From the NCBI GenBank assembly GCA_028274465.1, contig CM051456.1, positions 121,598,880-121,662,879 on the forward strand: a stretch of 64,000 nt of DNA, in the 5' to 3' direction. Shown one piece after another: positions 25,085 to 35,456 of the stretch. The notes below the pieces were generated by a model that worked only from the letters and a program-made list of their open reading frames with translations, did no database searches and was not told where the DNA came from. The stretch is from Plantago ovata. Its lineage: Eukaryota; Streptophyta; Magnoliopsida; Lamiales; Plantaginaceae. The position numbers were made by a program, and so were the translations under genes. The stretch's first letter is position 1, and every line of letters starts with the position of its first letter.

Positions 25085-27837
25085 ATGAAGAATACGCTTG
25101 TATTCCTCTGCATCTTGTTCTTGACCAATCCCAAGATTTCTTTGTCAAATGATATTTCTTTAGGCTCTACACTTTATGCCTCAAACACAGAGCAATCATG
25201 GGATTCTTCAAACAGAACTTTCTCATTTTCCTTCATTCAAGATTCAACTAACTCTTTCTTTGCAGCTGTCACTTACAACGGTATCCCTGTCTGGAAAGCT
25301 GGTGGTGAACCTGGTGGAGCAGTTGATTCCTCCGCCGCGCTCCGCCTGTTAAGTACCGGAAGCCTCCAGCTGGTTTCGGGTTCAGGGCATGTGGTTTGGC
25401 AGTCTGGTACTCAAGGACTTGGCATCACTGCTGCTTCACTTGATGATTCAGGTTTATTGTTTACAAACTCTTTGATAATTTGCTGATTGATTTTTTTCAT
25501 GAATTTGATTGGATAATAATTGTGGGGCTACTGGAAGAGGAAAATTCAAGTTACTTACAGGGGTCTTCTTGCATGTTTTTTTAATAACATAGGTCCTTTT
25601 GGTTATTAATTATATCAAAGGGCATTATTTGCAATCAAGTCAGTTCAGTTATCTTGCCTGAACATACCTGCACATTAGTATAACTGATCTGATCTGAACT
25701 GAAATTAATGGTTTTTCCGAAGGAAGGGAATATAGCCTAACTTATGAGTTGTGGTTTTTAATTTTACCATCTTTGATTCAATAAACCTTTTTATTTCTGT
25801 TGCCTGCATGATTCATGATACCTGATATGTTTCCTAACAGGTAACTTTGTATTGAAAAATGGAACATTGCCAATATGGACAACTTTTGATCATCCAACTG
25901 ATACAATTCTGCCTGGACAGAACTTCACTCTTGATCATGTTCTTCGCTCAGGGTTGTACTCTTTTCGCCTCTTAAATTCAGGGGAGATGCGGCTCCAATG
26001 GAATGATTCTGTTACGTATTATACATCTTCAGGGATTAACACAACTAGCAACTTGAACTTGAGTGCTTCACCAAGTTTAGTCATGCAAGAAGTTGGGATC
26101 TTTTTGTTATCCGATCCCCTTCTTTCCGCTCAGGTTATCATGGCTCGCAGTAGTGATTATGGTGAAGTTGGGGATGATATTTTACGGTTTGTGAAGTTGG
26201 ATAGTGACGGAAATGTCAGGATCTATAGTTCTGCTACGAGTAGTGGTACAGGGAGTGAAACTGTGAGATGGACTGCTGTTGGTGATCAATGTCAAGTTTT
26301 CGGTTACTGTGGAAATTTTGGAGTTTGCAGGTATAATGAGGGTAGTTTTAGTCCGGTGTGTGGATGTCCATCGCGAAATTTTGATCTGGTTGATCCATCA
26401 AATGGCAGGAAAGGCTGTAAGAGGAAATTGAATCTTCGAAATTGTAACACAACCATGTTACCCATGAATAATACCATGTTTATGACATATCCTCCTGAAA
26501 TATATTCAGAAACCTATACTTTGAGTGTCGCGGCTTGCAGGTCTAATTGCTTCACCAATCCCACATGTATAGCTTCCACTTCCATGGCAGATGGCACTGG
26601 ATTTTGCTATATGAAACTCTCTAATTTTGTCAGTTCGTATCAATCGCCAACTCTTACCAGCACATCCTTCATTAAGGTCTGTGATCCTGCATTGCCAAAT
26701 CCAATTGCTTCGACTCGATTTCACAATAAATCCGAAAAGTTGCTGAAGATAGGTCTTGTAGTTCTGGGGTGCGCTTTGGTTTTGGTTGTTATTGCGGGTG
26801 TTGTTTCGTGGTTGTATTGCTGGCCTAAAATGCACTATGAGAGTTTAGTTTCTAAATATACGTTGTCTGACTATGCTTCTAGTGTTCCAGTTCAGTTTTC
26901 GTACAAAGAGCTCCAAAAGGCGACAAAAGGGTTCAAGGAGAAGCTTGGTGAAGGCGGGTTCGGATCTGTTTATAAAGGGGTCATCTCAAATAAAATGGAA
27001 GTTGCTGTGAAAGCACTTGAGGGAATCGGACAGGGTGAGAAACAGTTCCGTATGGAAGTCATGACAATTAGCAGTACTCACCACTTAAATTTGGTGAGAC
27101 TGGTTGGATTCTGTTCAGAACGACGCCACAGGATGCTTGTGTACGAGTACATGAAAAATGGTTCTCTTGACAGTTTTCTGTTCAATCCGCCAGATAAGCA
27201 TGTTCTTAACTGGGAACGCAGGTACAGTATTGCCTTAGGAGCGGCTAAAGCTATCACGTATCTCCATGAGGAGTGCCGCGATTGTATACTTCACGGAGAT
27301 ATCAAACCTGAGAATATACTCCTGGACGAGGACTACAGCGTGAGAATTTCTGATTTCGGACTTGCCCGACTCTTGAACTTGAAAGATCATAGACACCAAA
27401 GCCTGATTGCAGTGAGGGGCACCAGAGGGTATTTAGCACCTGAATGGCTGGCAAATATGCGGATTACTATAAAAGCTGATGTTTATAGCTATGGGATGGT
27501 GTTGTTGGAGATTGTAAGTGGAAAGAAGAATTTTGAGGTTTCTGCTGAGACTAACGGCAAGCGGTTTTCATTGTGGGCTTACGAAGAGTTTGAGAAGGGC
27601 AATGTAGGAGGGATTCTTGATACAAGGCTGGTGTTACATGAGGTGAATGTTGAAGAGGTAATAAGAGTTGTACAGGTGTGCTTTTGGTGCATTCAAGAAC
27701 ATCCTACGCGGAGGCCTACGATGGGAAAAGTTGTGCAGATGCTTGAAGGGATTGTTGATATACAGAAACCACCTCCACCTGTGGCTGTTATTGAAGGTTT
27801 GATTCAACCAGCTGCTTTAATTGTGCCTGTTTCTTGA
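25085..27837 (+). CDS. G-type lectin S-receptor-like serine/threonine kinase
   Basis: Plasma-membrane receptor kinase of the S-domain (SD2) class, likely sensing an extracellular ligand and signalling by phosphorylation; closest in layout to Arabidopsis At1g34300-type proteins. Exons 25085-25451 and 25841-27837 join (TCA G/GT AAC) to 787 aa. Order: signal peptide (about 1-22), B-lectin domain with WRAG-like VWKAGGEPG and FDHPTDTILPGQNF, a cysteine-rich EGF-like segment (CQVFGYCGNFGVC), a PAN/apple domain, a membrane helix (about 425-450, LVVLGCALVLVVIAGVV), then the kinase (about 477-750). Kinase motifs: GEGGFGSVYKG, VAVKAL (Lys about 514), HGDIKPENILL, DFGLARLL, GTRGYLAPEW. The HRD Arg is replaced by Gly, so it is a non-RD-type kinase, though the catalytic Asp remains. 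The ATG is preceded by a short A-rich leader. Intact and probably functional. Confidence 0.96.
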
Positions 27838-28769
27838 CCCTAAATTGTTGTGGTTTCATTTGTAACTTGCGTGCTAGAGACTAGAGAGAGTGCCTTTTTT
27901 TATTTTACTGCTGTAGTTTTCATTTTTATATGGAAAGTGCAGAGAAAACATTCCCTTAGGCAAAGTTGAATAGTTAACAATAGAGATGCATTTCTTGGAT
28001 GTCAGTTCAATTAAGTAATATCCAAACAGTTTGTTGGGAACAAAATATATTATGATCAGCATGAGCAATATCACACAACAAAAATGGAAAAAAACAGTAG
28101 CTGGAGATCTTTGTCCGTTACATTGTTCAGCATTTCTTGGAAAATACAAAGCCAGAACATAAGAAAATCACGAAAATATGTCATAACACGAAACAATCGA
28201 AACATGTGTTGATGACATGACACAAATAACATTCAAAGCACTGTGTTGAGGCCCAAATAGATTATCTATGTTTATGTAATAACTAGAATTTATTGTCACA
28301 CGTGTAGCTCGTGTGCTACAATTTGCTACAATTTCTTTTCACACACATTTTTCCACTCTCAAAATATTGAAACTCTATCAAACATGTGATTCTTTGCCGA
28401 GTATATGCTACGCATATTGTTGCATGCTCTTGTTATGTCTAGTGTTTGGGAAGGAATACTCATAAGTCATAACTATTGTTTAGAAGCAATTAATATGACT
28501 TTGTATTTACACACTTACACTCAACATAATATATACCTATCTTTATGTGAGCTTGAAATTGATAATTAAATGGGAAATTATGTGGTTTATGAACATTATT
28601 GCAATTTTACAAATTTGAGAACAAGTTTGTGGACTGAATGAGAAAATGTAAACTCTATAACCACATTGAAAATGGTGATACTTGTAATGTTGTAGTAATT
28701 GTAAAATACTAATATCAATAAAAATATACCTTTTTTTTTGATGAAAATTCATTCGTAAGAACTTTAAAT
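27838..28769. other. 3' flank of the receptor kinase; intergenic
   Basis: Presumably includes the 3' UTR of the receptor kinase (AT-rich, first 200-300 bp). No other gene, repeat or RNA is visible; open frames are short and low-complexity. Confidence 0.4.
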
Positions 28770-28779
28770 TTAGCATGCT

Positions 28780-30175
28780 TTCTTCAGGGCAATCTTAGAA
28801 TGGTTACCAGCTTCGTGATGCGGTGTGTGATCATGAAAATCACAGCTTGCCACCACACGCTCGTTATCAGAACAATCTTCTACGGTGTAGCAGTGACCTC
28901 TTGATTTTGGCAGAAATATACCATCTTGATAAAGGAGAAATAATACCGATGACACTACCTATGATCTGGGCGGACATGATATAATAGATGGACCAGCTAT
29001 AACTTGAAGAAATATCAAAGATTTCTCCCCCTATAAGATCCATTCTATTAAAAGTTAAAGGCAGAATCAAAGCCATCAACGAACACACAAGACTCGGGAT
29101 GGCACAAATGGCAGACCGCGCAATCACAAACTGCATGCTGCCTGTTTCTGCCATCACCCAGTATTTCTTCAACACTATTTTCAGTTCATCAAGAGAAAAC
29201 CTTTTATCCTCGACTCTTCCATTTGTAATCATTTTATGCATTTCTTGGAACTTAAAATCGATTTCTTTCTTGATTAGATCAACCGCAACACCCAAAGAAC
29301 AAAATGGAATAAGCAAAATAAGTAGGAAGACTGTGACCACAAGTTGTTCCCCATATATTGTATAGCCATCAGTATAAATTTTATCTACTTGATTCTTATG
29401 TAGAAAAATATTTACTGAAACTGTGACGACTAGAACGACTAAACCAGTTAAATTGGAAATGATAGCACTGTGATCCATAGCACCCACAAATGTCATGAAA
29501 TTACCCATAGAAACTGACATAAATGCAAGACTAGTCACGCTAGCAAACACATCGCTATATCCCAACTTAGTGTTACTGAAATCCACAGTGAGCTTCATTA
29601 CCACTGCTAACAGAGACAAGGAAAGGGCGTTGAGAGAGAAAAACTTACAAGGCAACCAGCATCTTCTATATCATATCCCGTGCAGGCAGGGGCGACTTTG
29701 AGTTTTAGAGGCCCTGTGCCAAAATTCATAATAGACCCCAAACAATAACAGTGGAAGTGGATTTTAAAAAAAATAAAATGCTCATCATATGTTTCGTATT
29801 CATGGCCTAATGAATAACAAGATACTTATACCATGATTGTCACCAATTGGACATGACATTTTTGTGAACTTTTAGCTTACACACAATTATATAAACATCA
29901 CACAAGATAAAAATGAGGCCCCAAATATTATGAGGCCATGTGCAGTTGGGCTGACTGCACAGGGCTTGAGCCGCCCCTGCGTGCAGGAGATCACCAGACA
30001 TTGCAAGGGTGCAGAAAACAGAAGCCATGGCAATATACATCCCTATCCATGGCATTGGTTCTTCAAGCGTTTCCTGGAAATCAACTTCGGGAAATGAAAA
30101 GTCCTTGCAAAGCCCTTTCTGCTGTTCCACACTCATAATATCCCAGCATCGATTTGTGCCTGTGTATGAACCCAT
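28780..30175 (-). pseudogene. Plant multi-pass membrane protein relic, interrupted by a hAT MITE
   Basis: Reverse-strand gene starting MGSYTGTNRCWDIM and continuing PMPWIGMYIAMASVFCTLAMSG (29988-30175). After the insertion at 29687-29979 it resumes as WLPCKFFSLNALSL and runs to about 28867, with at least six hydrophobic helices (for example LTGLVVLVVTVSVNIFL and VVTVFLLILLIPFCSLGV). I recall the 'WIGMY...CTLAM...PCKFFSLNA' pattern from an uncharacterised plant membrane-protein family; the function is unknown. If the insert and one copy of its target duplication are ignored, the frame across the site is kept except for one TGA, where CGA (Arg) would fit. At the 3' end two frames overlap (stops near 28867 and 28770), suggesting a further shift or truncation. 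Family members are usually longer, so the 3' part is probably missing. Confidence 0.75.
29687..29979. mobile_element. hAT MITE inserted in coding sequence, perfect 8-bp TSD
   Basis: A 293-bp element with ends CAGGGGCGACTTTGAG and CTTGAGCCGCCCCTG (imperfect inverted repeats), flanked on both sides by CGTGCAGG (29679-29686, 29980-29987). The CAGGGGCGG ends and 8-bp duplication are typical of hAT non-autonomous elements. It lies within the first exon-equivalent of the membrane protein gene. Confidence 0.92.
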
Positions 30176-30888
30176 GGCGATGTGTGTGTGTTTCGTGTTT
30201 CGTGTCTCGTGTAAGATAAGAGAGTTGATATTCTGTGCTATATTGTTTTGGTAGAATTTGTTTGAACAAAATGAAATACAAGTAAAGGAGACTCTTGCGC
30301 AAGGGAAATTAAGAATCAATATTATATGCGTAACTCCTGTTGTTTACACATGCACAGAGTTGACGTGAAGTTGCAAGGAGAACATTTTAAAACTATCTAG
30401 TATAGTAGTGTATAGAGCGTCAGAGACCGATAGTTACAATTTACAAAAATTAAATCCTACAGACTCTTTCCTTTAATGCTTAATTACTGGCTTAGTTAGA
30501 TTGTTTATAATGTATAATGCTTAATTACAGCTGGCAAGTAGATGGTGAGTAATTAGAGACACATGAAGCGGCCCCAGAATTTCCTCGTGTACCGACTGTC
30601 AATTTGTCCATATATGTAAGGTAGAGATGGATTCTGGTCTCTGGAAAAAAAGATTGGACTGGGCTATATAAATGGGAAGATATTGACGAAGAACAAAAAT
30701 TAATCCCGAGGATGTTAAGTCATCTCGACTTGAAGATTAAAGTTATGGTTATCACTTAATCAGATGATGTTAAGTCATCGATCAGGAGTCCCTTAAAACG
30801 AGAAGTTGGCAAGATCAATACTAAATATTTAGGGCTAGCTAGCTAGCTCTGAAGGTAAAAATATATTTCAAGTTTTTAACAAATAGTA
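30176..30888. other. Intergenic DNA, no gene seen
   Basis: Includes the upstream flank of the membrane protein relic. A short phrase gatgttaagtcatc occurs twice near 30712 and 30765. No supportable gene. Confidence 0.4.
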
Positions 30889-31151
30889 CTTTCTCCTTCC
30901 CGCGATAAGTTCCCATTTGATTTGTTGACATTTTTTAGCATCGGTTTGACCTCGAATTACTCCTAAATCATGTCGGAAAATTAATTTTGAAAATCATATT
31001 ATGAAAGTATAAGGTTTCTACATTCATATAGTATAAGTTCAAAAAAAAAAAAAAAAAAAATTGATATGATTTAAGATTATTTTGAGGTCAAACAGAACCT
31101 CAAAAAAGTCAACAAAACAAATGGGAAACTTATTGCGGGGGACGGAGGAAG
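30889..31151. mobile_element. Stowaway-like MITE
   Basis: About 263 bp, ends CTTTCTCCTTCCCGCGATAA and complement CTTCCTCCGTCCCCCGCAAT, terminal inverted repeats of about 35 bp with TA flanks. An A-rich tract of about 20 lies inside. No coding capacity. Confidence 0.85.
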
Positions 31152-33146
31152 TATAATTTTTGCCTCTTTAAAAAATAAATCAGTATTCATGATGAGCTTG
31201 CTTCTTTATATGCAGCAAGTGATGTTAGCTTTTTATCACCATCTATAATTAAAAGGTTAAAAGCGTATAAGTAATCCAGATGATGATTACTAGTACAATA
31301 TTGCAGCTCCCAGAGGTAAGCGTATTGCGTTTGATTTATGTGTTCGTGATGAATAACCAGATTTACGTACAACATTTGTTATGACAGAGACACGTCAGGT
31401 TCAAGAAGCTAATGGCGCAGTCGCAGACTAAATGAAATGAAGGTCTCATATAACTTCCATCGAAACATCATCTACATTTTCTGAGTTGATCATAAGAGAT
31501 CTCAATCACTTGTCACATTTAATGCAGATGATACTCAAAAGTCAAGATCTGGAAGAAGATAGAACTGTAGCTCGCGAAGCCACATGAACATTAAAATATA
31601 ATTGACTATAAATTAAAATATAATTGACTATAAATTTAACTATAAATTACTTTGGCCGAGTTGTAATTAACCCCTTTTGGAGGCTTTGTTGAAATATATA
31701 AATACAAATACATTGAAATATATTATTGGAAGATGAGCTAGTTTTCATATACAAATTAATACAAGGAACCCTCAATACAAATACAAATAGTTTTCTGGTC
31801 TTGGTCAATTTGAGCTTGTAAATGGTGGTGACCTAATGGCTACTGGAAAACTGTGTTTGTTTACCATGTCCACTGCTCACAGTTGGTACAGAACAACACA
31901 ATTTGTGCATGTTCTAATTAACCATGCACCAAGCATGATCAAAAAGCTACACTTGACTAAACGTAAAATCCAAAAAGTAAACGCGTAGATATGATCCCGA
32001 GCTGGAATGGATGTTGAAGGATAAGAAGAGGGAATAAGTAGCAGACTCACTCAAGTCGGCATAACAATTTGAAGTCGATACGAACTCATAAGGGTGGAAC
32101 TAGATGGGCATTGTGAGGTGTCTGTCCCTCTAAATTTAAAAAATATTTTTTTACAGGAGTACTTGATTTTCATTTTTCATGTTTAGCCCCTTTGAACATA
32201 TATAATTTTGCTCCCTGAACTTTTAGGCCCGAATCAAAACAGACATGACGTCATCTGCAATGATGACCCAAGCCCCGTCCAAGCATCTAATGATCTAACC
32301 TTCTTCATTTTCCTCTAGTTTATAAAATATAACTGGCGACTTAAAATAAATAAACCGCTAATTAAGAGTACATAGTTCACAAACAAAACTTCACGTCAGC
32401 ATCCAGAGCGTGATTTCTTGTCCTCAATTAACCCCAAATTTGGAACCGACCCGCGAGTAGAATTGGAAACCCGCTCAGACTAAAAGAAGATGATGGATTT
32501 AGGACATTAGGTTTTTGGGGGCTTCATCTTTTCCATTCTCTCCTTCGATTCACCGGCTGAAACTCTCGAGGATTCAACTGTGCTTCTACTTTGATTCTCT
32601 CCTTCGACTCAACGGGCCCAGATAATTGTTGTGCTTCTTCTTTTTCTCTCCTTTCTCTGTCTGTAAACAGAGATTAAAGAGGTGGGTTGTGTATTCTTTT
32701 TCTTGCTGTCTCTGTATTCTTTTTCTCTTCTTGCAACATAATGATCTTCTTGCACTTATCTTTCCTCTAATTGCTAGGATTCTAAGAGATTTTCTTGAAG
32801 AAAAAAAAATCCCGCCACATGATGAGCTGGGGGCCATAGAGGAATTTGCACACAGGTTCTGTCTTTTGTTTAGTTCTTAGTATTATGTTGCAATCATCAA
32901 TGACCAAAATGGGAAAACCTTGATCTTCCTGTGCATTTCCATCTCTTTATTTTGTCTATCAGTACTTCTAGTTAGAGTGGCATGAGGGAAAAAAAATAAT
33001 AATAATAACAATAATAGTAATAACCTAGACCGGTCCCACCGACCGGGTGCTGACCAGTTACGGGTGCAAAAATACAGTACCTGATTTTCTACTGGGTTGG
33101 ACGATCCATGCCTATTGACAGGGCTAATACAATCCTAGCCATTTCT
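31152..33146. other. Intergenic DNA; possible 5' leader exons of the protease gene
   Basis: A short tandem repeat of aaaatataattgactataaatt lies at 31595-31650. Segment 32500-32860 is pyrimidine-rich and leader-like, with possible splice sites (AACAGAG near 32672, CACACAG/GTTCTG near 32856). It could be untranslated exons of the protease gene downstream, or an unknown transcript. One frame there reads EEKKIPPHDELGAIEEFAHR, which I do not recognise. Confidence 0.3.
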
Positions 33147-33985
33147 AGTTGTCTTATATCATTGGCCGGTTGCGTTTTATATAGCTTCAGAGAACTCACT
33201 ACTAGAATACATCAAGTTTAAGTTGAATGCCTTGATGCTATAAGCCAAATGCACTTTTATGTTACTTTAGGCAAAGACAGAGGAGTTTAGGCTGTTAGGC
33301 TTTAATGAACTGAACTTGGCAAATTAGTATTGGCTGCTGACATTTGTTACGAAATAGGTATTTCATTCTTAGTTCTGTTTCTGTGTTATTTGTACATGGA
33401 CATTCTGTGTTAATATTCTAGTTGTCTGTTAGCATTGTCCGGTTGAGTTTTATTTAGCTTGATTACAAGAATACATAAACTTTAAGTTGAAAGTCTTGAT
33501 GCTATAAGCCAAATGTACCTTGCTGTTACTTTAGGCAGAGGCGGAGGAGTTTACTCAAATAGTACTTGTTTAATCTGTTAGGCTTTATTAAACTGAACAA
33601 GGAAAATTAGTATTGGCTGCTGACATTTGTTACGGAATAGGGATTTCGCTCTCAGTTCTGTTTCTGTGTTATATGTGCATACATTCCATGTTAATATTCT
33701 AGTTATCTGTTACCATTGTCCGGTTGCGTTTTATTTGGCCCGTGAGAAGTCATTAGTAGAATACGTAAACTTTAAATTGAACGTCTTGATGCTATAAGCC
33801 AAATTCACCACCTCTGTTACTTTAGGCAAAGGCGAACATATAGTATTTCTTTAATCTGTTAGGCTTTATTGAACTGAATTAGGCAAATTAGTATTTGGCT
33901 ACTGACATTTGTAACGAAATAGGGATTTCGTTCTCAGTTCTGTTTTTGTGTTCACTTATATGTACATGTACATTCGGCTTAATAT
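33147..33985 (+). repeat. Tandem repeat of about 280 bp, three copies
   Basis: Three imperfect head-to-tail copies begin near 33147, 33420 and 33702 (periods about 273 and 282 bp). Each contains ccggttgcgttttatttagc, ttgatgctataagccaaat, ttactttaggcaaag, ctgacatttgttacgaaat and agttctgtttctgtgtta in order. The array ends about 75 bp before the protease start codon, so it probably forms its promoter or 5' UTR region. Confidence 0.9.
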
Positions 33986-34061
33986 GTTAGACTTTATTGA
34001 GCAAAACTAGGTAGCGATTAGCTCTGAAGAAGAAGAAGAATATCCTCCGGCCAGAAATAGA

Positions 34062-34926
34062 ATGGAGATGCTTACACCGTTCGTGAAGGAAGCGTTCCAG
34101 GTTGTTATGTACATAGCGAAGTTCTCCTGTTGCGTTCATGTCACCCAAAACCACCTCTGCTACTTTGCTTATGTAAGAATTTCCCACTTGTACAAAGCAT
34201 TCTACTTGATCCACACGTTGTGTTTATGTGACTTGGTAATGTTTTGTTGCAGCTTACTGGTCCCAGTATGCTTCCAACATTCAGTCATGGTGATGTGGTG
34301 CTTGTGGAAAGGATATCAAGCCGTTTGGGGAAAATCGGGTCTGGGGATTTGGTTCAGTTTCGGACCCCAGATTATCCAAGAAAGATTGTGACTAAGAGGG
34401 TGACGGCTGTTGAAGGCGATGTAGTGTCCTATTCTTTGGGCTCTGATGAACAGAAGACTGTTATTGTAATTATTCCCTAACCCTTGCTTTTTTTCTTTTT
34501 GTTGAGAATGATTAGATACTTGGATATTCATCTATTCATGTGATTTCTGGAGAAGAATTGCTTGGAAAATTGTTGTTTCTAATGCATTTCATGTTAGGAG
34601 TGTAAAAGATACTGAGGTTGAATAAAGTGATTTTTTTTCTTGTTATACTTATAGGTGCCAAAGGGACATGTCTGGGTAGAAGGTGATAACGCTGAAGTCA
34701 GTAATGATTCAAGAAAATTTGGCCCAGTTCCTTACGGACTTCTACAAGGCCGAATTTTCCATAAGGTGACCTGTTTATTGCAAACCAGTTTTCTACATGT
34801 AAAACTTCATGGGACTCAGATGTGTAACTATCTGAATGTAGTAATGTACTAATCTCTTGTTGTCTCTTTCTACAGGTGTGGCCTTCTAAAGATTCCGGCC
34901 TTTCTAGCAATAAGCTCCCGAGTTGA
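34062..34926 (+). CDS. Mitochondrial inner membrane protease subunit 1-like (S26 peptidase)
   Basis: Signal-peptidase-like serine protease of family S26, similar to IMP1, which removes sorting signals from proteins delivered to the intermembrane space. Exons 34062-34172, 34253-34465, 34655-34765 and 34876-34926 all have GT-AG borders and join in phase 0 to 161 aa, the normal size. The N-terminal helix (about residues 10-28) would anchor it in the membrane. [10 protein letters not shown] carries the catalytic Ser (about 42) and RKIVTKRV the general-base Lys. [20 protein letters not shown] and [13 protein letters not shown] are the conserved box D/E region. The ATG at 34062 is followed by another at 34068 in frame; either could be used. 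Intact. Mitochondrial location is inferred from the family; a plastid or other S26 member is a less likely alternative. Confidence 0.92.
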
Positions 34927-35456
34927 TCATGTAAGTTAAATGACAACTGGCCTCTGAGTACTTTCTGTAACGTAGAATATTACGTTAAAGTCGTTTGTCA
35001 TAAAGCTTTATGTGTTCGTAGATCAAGTAGCTTTGCTACTGTTTTTGTTGAAAGGATTTTAAAACACATGCAGAACAATGCCCTTCCATTTGCTTATCAG
35101 TTAGCCGCCTCATGCTGCATTGGATAAACTGCTTGCTGGTTTATCCGGGTAGATTTGAATCACATTAGAATCACGGAGCAGAAAAATAAAAAGAAAACAA
35201 TGTTCGTTTTGGGTTTATTTCATGCTACACCCTCTCTTGTTTCAAAGTTAGTTGTATGTTAGGCATGTACCGGAAAAGAGATGTTCAAGAATGATCAAGT
35301 TACTGATTTCTGTATAACAACTCTCAGAAACCATGAAGCAATTATATACATGGATTTCCAAGTGGTAACAAGTAGAACGTATTGAGATTGAATCATGTCA
35401 AACATGTTTTGGGCTTAATAAAGTAGATTGAAATCACTTGATTCTTGTTTAATTAG
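34927..35456. other. 3' flank of the protease gene; intergenic
   Basis: Convergent 3' ends of the protease gene and the F-box/FBD relic. No additional gene or repeat is visible. Confidence 0.4.

Noticed and set aside
25852..25860. An independent 661-aa kinase starting at 25852
   Set aside because: The apparent start is TTG just inside exon 2; a clean GT-AG intron joins it to the signal peptide and lectin exon.
28867..29655. A complete 262-aa membrane protein starting at 29655
   Set aside because: The start is TTG within WLPCKFF; homology runs upstream across the MITE to an ATG at 30175.
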